NCBI RefSeq assembly: GCF_900156205.1 | Contig: NZ_FTNA01000002.1 | Span: 124,001-188,000 of the forward strand | Direction: 5' to 3' | Source: Leptospira interrogans | GTDB taxonomy: Bacteria; Spirochaetota; Leptospiria; Leptospirales; Leptospiraceae | DNA length: 64,000 nt | In this document: positions 46,729-57,136 of the stretch, one piece after another | Position numbering within the stretch: the first letter of the stretch is position 1 | Layout: each line of letters begins with the position of its first letter | Translations under genes and position numbers: made by a program | The notes under the pieces: model-generated | The model's database searches: none | Told to the model about the DNA's origin: nothing | What the model saw: only the letters and a program-made list of their open reading frames with translations

Positions 46729-47289
46729 GTGATTACATTCAATTTAAACATTAAGCAAGACTTTTTAACTCCAAATCCACACAGTAGGCCTGGAACAAAA
46801 ATAAAAGAAGTAAAGGGAATCGTATTACATTGGACAGCTTCACCTAAAGCAACCGCCCAAAACATTCGAGATTATTTTGAAAGCCTAAAAGCGCCTGATG
46901 GTCGATTTGCAAGTGCACATTATGCAGTAGGGCTCGTAGGAGAAATTGTACAATGTATTCCTTTAGATGAAATAGCTTATCATTGCGGGAGTAAAACATA
47001 TACTCCTGAAAAAGAAAAAATTTTAGGACCAGATAGCCCTAATTTTTATACCATTGGAATTGAACAATGTGTTCAAGATAGGATCGGAAAATTTACAAAA
47101 AAAACCTTAGACAGCGCGGCGAAACTTACGGCCCAATTATGCTCTCAATACAATTTAGGAATAGATGACCTATGGACACATCAAGGAATTGTAGGTTGGA
47201 AAGATTGTCCCCGTTGGTATAATACTCATCCCGAAGACTGGATTCGTTTTAAAAAAAGGGTAGGAGATTTATTAAAAAAACCAAATTAG
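46729..47289 (+). CDS. N-acetylmuramoyl-L-alanine amidase, endolysin-like
   Basis: Amidase_2-family zinc amidase of 186 residues that cleaves the bond between N-acetylmuramic acid and L-Ala. Zinc-site residues are visible: His34 in IVLHWTASP, His151 in WTHQGIVGWKDCP, and Cys160 in the position of the third ligand, with Lys158. The opening NPHSRPGTKIKEVKGIVLHW is like phage lysins and Bacillus CwlA/XlyA. There is no signal peptide or wall-binding domain, as expected for a holin-dependent endolysin, but no holin or phage gene is nearby. The GTG start at 46729 follows TAGGA. It could also be a captured recycling enzyme. Confidence 0.88.
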   Translation: MITFNLNIKQDFLTPNPHSRPGTKIKEVKGIVLHWTASPKATAQNIRDYFESLKAPDGRFASAHYAVGLVGEIVQCIPLDEIAYHCGSKTYTPEKEKILGPDSPNFYTIGIEQCVQDRIGKFTKKTLDSAAKLTAQLCSQYNLGIDDLWTHQGIVGWKDCPRWYNTHPEDWIRFKKRVGDLLKKPN

Positions 47290-47324
47290 AGTTCAAAAGA
47301 TAATTTTTGTAAATTTTTTCATTA

Positions 47325-47378
47325 CTGATCTCTATAAAATTGAGAACCTAAATGTCTATCATAAAGTGCCGTTTCATA
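47325..47378 (+). repeat. TGATCTCTATAAAA-type dispersed repeat, copy 2
   Basis: TGATCTCTATAAAATTGAGA followed by a TCTATCATAAAGTGCCGTTTC block; closest to 56297-56350, which shares TACTGATCTCTATAAAA exactly. Confidence 0.5.
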
Positions 47379-47413
47379 TAACAATACGAAAACGATTCTT
47401 ATGTGAAAACTAA

Positions 47414-47470
47414 AACGCGACCCATCGAACGACCCATAGGGAGTGAGATGTTGAGTTTCTCGAACGACCC
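47414..47470 (+). repeat. Two-unit 34-36-bp repeat, locus 2
   Basis: CGAACGACCC occurs at 47426 and 47461 (35-bp period), with CATAGGGAGTGAGATGTTGA between and a partial earlier unit AACGCGACCCAT at 47414. Confidence 0.5.
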
Positions 47471-47582
47471 AATTTTCTTTCTTTGAATTTATAGGATTAA
47501 AATGTTAACTATCAAATAAGTATTTTATTATGTAGTTTTAAATAGTTTTAAAATTTAGTAATTAGATATTATATAATTATTA

Positions 47583-47611
47583 TTTGAATATATTCTTAAA
47601 TAAGAATATAT

Positions 47612-47616
<5 letters not shown>
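47583..47616 (-). terminator. Perfect 16-bp-arm palindrome at the leuA stop
   Basis: Arms TTTGAATATATTCTTA and TAAGAATATATTCAAA separated by 2 nt. The leuA stop codon (47612-47614) lies within the right arm, so the transcript folds exactly at the end of the coding region. Very AT-rich and without a pure U-tract: a terminator or a 3'-end stabilising hairpin. Confidence 0.6.
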
Positions 47617-49123
<1,507 letters not shown>

Positions 49124-49266
49124 ATCTTTCTCGCAAAAAATTCTACTTCCAGTTTTTTGGGTTTTATTCTTTAGACAATCAATTAAACGAACACTCATTT
49201 AAAACGAAAATAATCGATTGAAAAATAATAATTTCTTTTTTTATTATTATACTCTTTTCTAAAAGA

Positions 49267-49599
49267 ATGGTTCAATTCTACGCGTCTAACTTTCAATCCA
49301 CGGATTGTACCGTATCCGCGAATCTTTATTCTGAACTTTTCGGTTTAAAGATTGTAGTCAGCTCAGGAACACATTCTGAACTTTTCTGGCCGGATAAAAA
49401 AGGAATTTTAATCTTTAGTAAAGAATCTAAAAATTGCCCAGTTAGCCCAGGAACACTGACATTTAGGATAGACAAAGAAGAATGGGAAGATTTTAAAACG
49501 ATTTTGTTTTCCAGAGGGTTTATCGTGGAAGCTCAAGGTCCTAGATATGTTTCCGTTTTAGATCCTTGGAAAAATAGAATCTGGTTTTATTTTTCTTAA
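49267..49599 (+). CDS. VOC-superfamily (glyoxalase/bleomycin-resistance-like) protein
   Basis: Small cytoplasmic protein of 110 residues with one pair of beta-alpha-beta-beta-beta modules: YASNFQSTDCTVSANLYSEL at the start, FRIDKEEWEDFKTILFSRGF in the middle, and SVLDPWKNRIWFY at the end. The VOC fold is clear, but the usual metal ligands are incomplete, so activity is uncertain. Divergent from leuA with a 143-bp gap. Confidence 0.8.
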   Translation: MVQFYASNFQSTDCTVSANLYSELFGLKIVVSSGTHSELFWPDKKGILIFSKESKNCPVSPGTLTFRIDKEEWEDFKTILFSRGFIVEAQGPRYVSVLDPWKNRIWFYFS

Positions 49600-49718
49600 A
49601 AAAAAATCAATGATCTTTCATTTTTAGAATCACCGTCTCTACCTTAAGATTTTCAATCATCGAATTTGAGTCAGATTAAAACCAATTTTTTTGATCTAAT
49701 AAAATCAAACGGGACAAA

Positions 49719-50294
49719 TCATTCTTCAAATTGTTTCTTTCTAAGATCGTAGACCAATCGATAGGTTTTATCTTTGAGTAAAATTAGTTCTTCACAACTT
49801 TCCACATTCCATTTTATAGTAAGTACGATTTTATTTTCTACAAGAGAATAAGAATACTGATAGGGATCTATACAATATTCTTTATCTATCACTTTTGCCT
49901 TTATATCCAAGTAAAGCTTTCTATCTGATTCTGGAAGAACTTGATTCTGAAAATGACCACTAAAGTCCTGTCTAAAAACAGATTCATAATTTGGGAATTC
50001 TTTACTTAGAATTTCTTTTTGAATTTTGAAAAAACGCCATTTAGATATGGGAATAAAACGATTCCATTCTATTTTTCCAAAATATTGAAACTCTTTATCT
50101 TCAAAAAGTTTTTCAAAATTGATCCCCGCCATTTTTGGATATTTTTGATTTCGTAACCAAAGTTGAAAAAATTCATCTAAAGAAACGAGAGGTATTTTTT
50201 CTAAATTTTTTCCTTTTTGAACCATTTCAGAAGATATGTTTGGTTTTATACTGCAGGAAATTAGAAATAAAATTGAGAAAATTCCTTTTTTCAT
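49719..50294 (-). CDS. Small lipoprotein, paralogue of 50792-51358
   Basis: Lipoprotein of 191 residues from MKKGIFS (ATG 50294; an upstream start at 50309 is less likely). The signal ends ILFLISCSI. Shared with the protein at 50792: QKGKNLEKIPLVSLDEFFQL, LWLRNQK, KEFPNYESVF, and a C-terminal region with two cysteines. The family is unrecognised. The two genes and a third small lipoprotein gene at 51371 form a leftward cluster. Probably exported to the outer membrane; function unknown. Confidence 0.72.
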   Translation of the reverse strand: MKKGIFSILFLISCSIKPNISSEMVQKGKNLEKIPLVSLDEFFQLWLRNQKYPKMAGINFEKLFEDKEFQYFGKIEWNRFIPISKWRFFKIQKEILSKEFPNYESVFRQDFSGHFQNQVLPESDRKLYLDIKAKVIDKEYCIDPYQYSYSLVENKIVLTIKWNVESCEELILLKDKTYRLVYDLRKKQFEE

Positions 50295-50791
50295 ATTTTT
50301 AAAAACCATTATATTAATTTTATTGAATATTTTAATTGTAACAAAATCTAAATCTCAAACTACTTGTTTTTTATTAGGGCGTGTTTAAAAACACATTCGT
50401 TTATTTTTCGATTTTTCCAGACACTCTAAATCTCGCTCTTTTTTAAAAGTTAGGTAGTTCAATTTCAAATTCCAAAACACTTAAAGCATTAGTTTTTTAT
50501 TGATTATAAAACAATAATATTCCTATCCAAAGATTATGTTCTTCTTTTGAAAGTAAGCAATTTCAATAATACAACCTAAATCCTTTTAAAAATTTAAATG
50601 CCATTTAAAAATAACAATACACTACAAAAAATTTTAGGTCGTCGAGCGCCAATAAAAGCGAGACGTTGAGTTTCCTCGAGCGCCACAATAGAAGCGAAAC
50701 GTTTTAATTACCTAACTTCATTTAATCTTTTGGATAAAATACAATTAGGTTTTAGTGCATACTATTGATAAAATGTAGCAAACTTAAAATT
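50295..50791. other. Intergenic region between lipoprotein paralogues
   Basis: About 500 bp with no gene. It contains a two-unit 34-bp repeat (50643-50705). The spacing suggests that the two paralogous lipoprotein genes are transcribed separately. Confidence 0.6.
50643..50705 (+). repeat. Two-unit 34-36-bp repeat, locus 3
   Basis: CGAGCGCCAATAAAAGCGAG at 50643 and CGAGCGCCACAATAGAAGCG at 50677; 34-bp period, with GACGTTGAGTTT at the end of the first unit, the block shared with loci at 47414 and 55684. Confidence 0.55.
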
Positions 50792-51358
50792 CTATTGAGA
50801 GATTTTTCCACTATTTAAATCATAATAGATTTTATCTATTCTTCCTTGAAAAACAGACAGTTTAGGACAACTTGAATCTACTTTCCAATGTACTTGTAGA
50901 GCCACTTTTTGATCCGAAAGAGAATAGAAATATTCGGGTTTGCATTCCTGCCTAGTTTTGTCCTCCGCATAAGTCCAGAGATCGCGGTTTTCTTTTGATA
51001 CCATATGGTCCCAGTAATATCGTTCCAAGTCTTCGGCAAAAAAAGATTCGTAATTTGGAAATTCCTTTTTTAGAAGATCCACACTTAATTTAAAGAAACG
51101 AGATTTCCAACTATAACCTGAAATATCGTTCTTTCCAAAATAGACATATTCAGAGTCTTTCAACAAAACAGTTACATTAGTTTTAAACTTAAGTTTTCTT
51201 TGATTTTTGATCCATAGTTGGAAAAAATCTTTCATAGAAATGATAGGAATTTTTTCTAAATTCTTTCCTTGTTGAATCGTTTCGAAAGTGTCTCGGGATC
51301 CACAACCAAAAGAAACAAAAATCATAAGAAATGCTAGAAATGATTTGTTTTTAATCAT
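50792..51358 (-). CDS. Small lipoprotein, paralogue of 49719-50294
   Basis: Lipoprotein of 188 residues; signal ends FVSFGCGS (Cys about 19). Shares with its neighbour QQGKNLEKIPIISMKDFFQL, WIKNQRK, LKKEFPNYESFF and a matching C-terminal pattern (SYSL/FYSL, then a Cys-centred strand). The similarity spans the whole mature protein, so the genes arose by duplication. Coupled closely to the lipoprotein at 51371 (12-bp gap). Function unknown. Confidence 0.75.
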   Translation of the reverse strand: MIKNKSFLAFLMIFVSFGCGSRDTFETIQQGKNLEKIPIISMKDFFQLWIKNQRKLKFKTNVTVLLKDSEYVYFGKNDISGYSWKSRFFKLSVDLLKKEFPNYESFFAEDLERYYWDHMVSKENRDLWTYAEDKTRQECKPEYFYSLSDQKVALQVHWKVDSSCPKLSVFQGRIDKIYYDLNSGKISQ

Positions 51359-51370
51359 ATTTCTTTACCT

Positions 51371-51889
51371 TTACTTGATTATCCAAAGAAAACATTCACA
51401 GTTCTCATTGTAGGGGAAAAGAGAGCGTATTACGTTTTGCCTAAGAATGCTAGAAGTATTTTGGGAATCGATTCTAATTTCGGAAAAACGATTTTCGATC
51501 GAATGCACATAATGTTCGTTAGACGAATGGGAATTGAGAAAAAAATAGGCAAACCTGGGTTGCAGTTTCAATTTAATTTCGCCTAACGTATGATTGTAAC
51601 TAATTTCATTCGAAGAGATTGCCTCTAATTTGCTACTATCTAAACGATTGGAATCATTCGCGGGCACGCGAAAATATATAGTAGAATAAAGGTGATGATT
51701 ATCGGCATCGGAAGGGATTTCAAGAATTGTAGTTAGAAATTCCGATTTAGAAACGGGTGTCTTCAATTTTAATGTCAATGTGATTTCGTATTTCGAATCA
51801 TTTAAAATGCCTATATGGAAGGTTCGTCTGCATTGATTTATCGAGATTAGAAAGTAAAAAATGAAAATTGGAATTGCTATTTTTTTCAA
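51371..51889 (-). CDS. Small lipoprotein, unknown function
   Basis: Protein of 172 residues with a signal ending ISINQCRR, a plausible lipobox. The mature part has long beta strands and little charge clustering (LTLKLKTPVSKSEFL, IYFRVPANDSNRLD). It is not a member of the paralogue pair beside it. Co-transcribed with the gene at 50792. No motif recognised. Confidence 0.65.
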   Translation of the reverse strand: MKKIAIPIFIFYFLISINQCRRTFHIGILNDSKYEITLTLKLKTPVSKSEFLTTILEIPSDADNHHLYSTIYFRVPANDSNRLDSSKLEAISSNEISYNHTLGEIKLKLQPRFAYFFLNSHSSNEHYVHSIENRFSEIRIDSQNTSSILRQNVIRSLFPYNENCECFLWIIK

Positions 51890-52047
51890 GAGAATCGTTT
51901 CCTTTTTTATGGAAGGATCAAAATCACAAAAGGACGTCTAACGTTATTCCGTAAGCTCTCGTTTTTCAAGAACTTCTGAGAAAAGAAACAAAGATTATCC
52001 ATTCTTTAACGTAAAAAAACACTTTGTCGAATTCAATCCATTTCGAT

Positions 52048-52755
52048 TCATCCCGGTGAAATTGGTTCCACATCCGAACGTCCTTGTTCCAACGCCTCTT
52101 GGATCATCGTTTTCGCCATCGGTCCTAAATACCAATCGATCAAACTATGAGCCACGTAGATCAAAGGAGTAATTGCAATCGCCACCCCACATTTATAAAG
52201 AAAGTTATTAGTGGAAATTTGATTCAATTCTTGAAAACTAAGTTTACCCCCTCCGAGCGCGATATAAATCACTACAAAAGAATCCACAAGTTGAGAAACG
52301 ATTGTAGAACCTGTGGCACGTAACCAAATATATTTATTATTCGTTTTTACGCGTAAAAAATGAAAGATCTGAATATCAATCAATTGACCGATTAAATACG
52401 CCACAATCGAACCTACGATTACCTTTCCTGAATTCCCAAAAACTACGTTAAAAGAATGATCGTCTACAGGAGAATTGGGTGCCGCAGGAATAGACATATC
52501 CAACACCAAAAGAAAATAGGCCACAAAGATCATAACCATTCCGACAAGTGTAGTAAAACGAACTCCTTTTCTCCCAAAATATTCGTTTAAAAGGTCGGTT
52601 ACAATAAACGTCACCGGAAACGGAATAACTCCCATCGTAAGGGTAAAACCAAATGAGACAAAAAGTTTGGAACCGGTTACTTCCGCTAAAATTAAAAAAG
52701 ATAAAAAGAACGCATTTAAGATAATAAATAATTTCACGGATTTAGAAAGTTGCAT
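52048..52755 (-). CDS. Queuosine-precursor transporter (YhhQ/VUT family)
   Basis: Inner-membrane protein of about 235 residues with 6-7 hydrophobic helices; the VUT (DUF165) family imports preQ0/preQ1 or queuine for tRNA queuosine. Family motifs are visible: GVIPFPVTFIVTDLLNEYFG, LIGQLIDIQIFHFLR, and STIVSQLVDSFVVIYIA. The ATG at 52755 (MQLSKSVKLF) follows an AAGGAT site; the longer form from 52824 has an unusual polar N-terminus. No preQ1 riboswitch is evident in the 94 bp before the divergent GH18 gene. Confidence 0.9.
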   Translation of the reverse strand: MQLSKSVKLFIILNAFFLSFLILAEVTGSKLFVSFGFTLTMGVIPFPVTFIVTDLLNEYFGRKGVRFTTLVGMVMIFVAYFLLVLDMSIPAAPNSPVDDHSFNVVFGNSGKVIVGSIVAYLIGQLIDIQIFHFLRVKTNNKYIWLRATGSTIVSQLVDSFVVIYIALGGGKLSFQELNQISTNNFLYKCGVAIAITPLIYVAHSLIDWYLGPMAKTMIQEALEQGRSDVEPISPG

Positions 52756-52918
52756 AAGCGATTTTTTATCCTTATCACACGAATTCGTCAACTTGTAAAA
52801 AAGAACCGTTTGACAGTCTCTCATCTAATAAATTTTTGGAAGTGAGTTTCCAGTTCATCGATTTAAGAAACTTCTTTATTTTCTTAGTTTTTGATTCGAT
52901 AATGAAACTATAAAACCG

Positions 52919-54506
<1,588 letters not shown>

Positions 54507-54526
<20 letters not shown>

Positions 54527-55454
54527 CACTTTAATCACAGATTCAACTTCGGAGGCGGCAAAAATTTTGCTGAAAGGAGGGCTTGTCGTTTTTCCTACGG
54601 AAACGGTCTATGGCATCGGAGCTTCCGCTTTTGACATAGACGCTTGTAAACGAATCTATAAAGTAAAGAACAGACCTTCCGACAATCCTCTTATACTTCA
54701 CGTGGCAAATTTTTCTTCTCTTAAAGATTGTGGGGAAATTGACGATAGGGCCAATCTGGTTTTCCAAAAACTTTCTCCTGGCCCGATTACAGGAATTTTC
54801 AAAAAGAAAAATCAAAATCTTTTTACAGCTGGATTAGATTCGGTTGCCATTCGAATTCCTTCCAATCCTACAGCTTTAGGTTTTTTAAAATTCTGTAAAA
54901 TTCCGGTTGCAGCTCCTTCTGCTAATTTTTCGGGAAAACCATCCTTAACAAAAATAGAATATATTTTGGAAGAATTTATTGGAAAAGTGGACTGTATTCT
55001 AAAAGGTGAAGAACCTCAAATAGGAATTGAATCCACGGTGGTTGATTTTATTTCTAAACCTCCAATTTTACTTCGCCCTGGTTTTATAGATAAAAATGAC
55101 CTTTCAGAAATTTTACCAGACCTTCAAGAAATGAAATCATTAGACAAAAATTCCTATACGACGCCTATAAGTCCTGGTCTTAAATACAAACATTATTCTC
55201 CCAATTGCAAAGTTATATTCAAAAATTCTTTAAAAGGAATTCCTAAAGAATTTGCTCAAATTGGTTTTCATTTTGAATCCAATTCGGTTTATCAAGTTTT
55301 AGTTTCATCTAACAAAGAATATATGAAGGAAATCTATTCTTTTTTTGTGGAATGCGATCGTAGAGGAATTACAGAAGCATGGTGTGAAATTCCAAAAGAA
55401 GAGAAATGGAAAGAAGTGCTGATTAATCGAATTTCAAAAGCTGCTTCAAAATAA
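54507..55454 (+). CDS. L-threonylcarbamoyladenylate synthase (Sua5/YwlC type)
   Basis: Makes threonylcarbamoyl-AMP for the t6A modification at position 37 of ANN-decoding tRNAs. The YrdC domain fills about 1-200 (LLKGGLVVFPTETVYGIG, RIYKVKNRPSDNPLILH, PVAAPSANFSGKPS, IESTVVDF) and the extra C-terminal domain (about 215-315) makes it the longer Sua5 form. The TTG at 54507 begins within the GH18 3' end; overlap suggests translational coupling. Essential in most bacteria. Confidence 0.94.
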
Positions 55455-55476
55455 AAGAATTTTACACTTCAACCAT

Positions 55477-55558
55477 AGAGTTGTTAAAAAATAAATTCTC
55501 CTTCTGTTTTATGGGAACGGGTCGATGGAAGCAGTTAATATCCACTTTCAACAATTCT
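55477..55558 (+). repeat. MITE-like element, copy D (82 bp)
   Basis: AGAGTTGTTAAAAAATAAAT at the left and TTTCAACAATTCT at the right, with TTCTGTTTTATGGGAACGGG inside. The interior aligns with the reverse complement of copy B (CTGTTT..ATGG.AACGGG..GAAGCAG), with an internal deletion relative to the 94-bp copies. Confidence 0.55.
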
Positions 55559-55683
55559 AATGTAAATTTAGCGAAAAAAATTTTGGCAAATTCGGCGTTC
55601 TCCATAAACTTACATATGCATTTGGATCTCAATATAAATCCGTCGGAATTACGACAAATCTCTCTGTAAAACTTACACTCCAC

Positions 55684-55753
55684 AACGCGATCCATAGAAA
55701 GCGTTGTGTTGAGTTTTCCAACGCGATCCATAAAAGAGCGTTGCTGAGTTTAA
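55684..55753 (+). repeat. Two-unit 34-36-bp repeat, locus 4
   Basis: AACGCGATCCATAGAAAGCG at 55684 and AACGCGATCCATAAAAGAGC at 55720; exact 36-bp period with TGTTGAGTTTTCC at the unit junction. Best preserved of the four loci. Confidence 0.6.
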
Positions 55754-56296
55754 TTTTGATTCTAAAATTTTTCTCAACTTGTGAGATTAGTTATGTATGG
55801 CGTTCTCCATAAACTCTTTCAATTCCAGCCAACAAATTGCATGAAAGAAACTTAATACAATTTCGTCTTTAGTTTCGGTTCAATTGACTACGTTTCAATC
55901 GTTTTCTCATTGGATTTTTTCGAACATAACTGAACGGTACTTTGTAATCAACGTTTAGGCATTGAATTTCATAGGAATGAGTGATTTCGTGGGAGTTCCC
56001 ACATTTTACATCTTTTCCTATTTTACTCAGAACTATAGAACAGAGCGTCTAAAATTCTATCTCTGAGGCGTGTATTCCTTTTAAAAATCATGATACTATA
56101 ATATATTAATATAAGTGATATTTTTTACGTTTAGTGATCGATTGATAGAAACAAATACATTCTAAGTTTATGGGAGTCCCACATTTTAGGAAATTGGAAT
56201 ATTTTGCATATCAAACTAGTTTAGGGTTTATATTTCTTTAAATATAGAAGTGATTGTTAGTTTTTATTTAACGTGATTCGAGATAATAGAAATTAC

Positions 56297-56350
56297 TGAT
56301 CTCTATAAAACTGAGTACTGTTAATTTTTATCGCAAAACACTGTTTCTGC
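56297..56350 (+). repeat. TGATCTCTATAAAA-type dispersed repeat, copy 3
   Basis: TGATCTCTATAAAACTGAGT with a following TTTTTATCGCAAAACACTGT block; aligns with 31171-31222 (ATCAGAAAACATCACT) and 47325-47378. Confidence 0.5.
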
Positions 56351-56736
56351 ACAAAATATTGGGTATTTGATTATATAGCTCTGAGTAGTAAAAATTTTTT
56401 TCTAAAAGTATGAGTTCCTACAATTTTAGAATTTGTTCGTAAAATCGTGATTTGAGGTAGCCCGCATTTAAAGAATAGATTTATAAGGTCCAGGTTCCAA
56501 TTTTTTTCAGAAAAATGAATCATGGATTTTTTACTTCAAATTCACATTATTTTATAATCTTCTAAAGTTCTTTTGTCTGGAAATTTTTGTATGAGTTCCC
56601 ACAATTTAAGAAAATTTAGTAAACAAAATAGAATCCTGACTCAAAAACGATAGAACTCTGTCTCTAAAACTTGTAATTTGTATTTGTCTCAAAATTTATG
56701 ATACTTTTTGTTTTGAACTTGTCTCAAAACCTCACA

Positions 56737-56890
56737 ATGTGGGAATTACTACGAAAATTTAACGAGATTAGAACCACTCGAAAGTTCGTAAATTGCCAAA
56801 TATGACCTAATTTGTAGGAACTAGTGCATTTTATTAAAAATTTCTAAAGAATTATCGTGTAAAATTTTTTGAAGTTTTGAGACAAGCTCT
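56737..56890 (+). repeat. ~150-bp dispersed repeat, copy 2
   Basis: Left edge ATGTGGGAATTACTACGAAA, internal TTTGTAGGAACTAGTGCATT, right part TTTCTAAAGAATTATCGTGT; colinear with 43476-43625 over the full length. Confidence 0.65.
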
Positions 56891-57136
56891 TTATAAAAAC
56901 TAATTCTTCCACAAAAATTAAAATGTAGGAACTACTACTTTTACTTTTTTGTAGCAGATTCAAAGATAATTGATCATAAGATTTTGAGACAAAAGGAAAC
57001 TTTCCGTTTTTATTGCAAAAAAATATTAGTATTTTACTATATAACTATGTAAAAAGATTTTTTAATCGCACTTACAAAACACATATTTAAAATCCTAAAA
57101 TGTGGGAACTCTTACAATTTAGAAAAAACGGTTTGA

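Larger units (their letters stand above)
47290..47611. other. Intergenic region between amidase and leuA
   Basis: 322 bp holding a TGATCTCTATAAAA repeat (47325-47378), a 35-bp-period repeat (47414-47470) and a long palindrome at the leuA stop (47583-47616). No gene seen. Confidence 0.65.
55455..57136. other. 1.7-kb intergenic repeat-rich region
   Basis: No gene supported. It contains MITE-like copy D (55477-55558), a two-unit 36-bp repeat (55684-55753), a TGATCTCTATAAAA repeat (56297-56350), the second ~150-bp repeat (56737-56890) and many TGTGGGA(A)CT-type motifs (about 55990, 56171, 56411, 56590, 56737, 56814, 56931, 57097) in both orientations. Densest repeat region of the window. Confidence 0.7.

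Noticed and set aside
52756..52918. preQ1 riboswitch before the queuosine-precursor transporter gene
   Set aside because: No H-type pseudoknot pattern with the expected A-rich tail was seen in the short space before the start.
55481..55669. Open frames on both strands (62 and 89 codons)
   Set aside because: They lie across the MITE-like copy D and flanking repeats, with no ribosome site or family feature.
55684..55753. CRISPR-like short array
   Set aside because: Only two units, which diverge together; no unique spacers and no cas genes.
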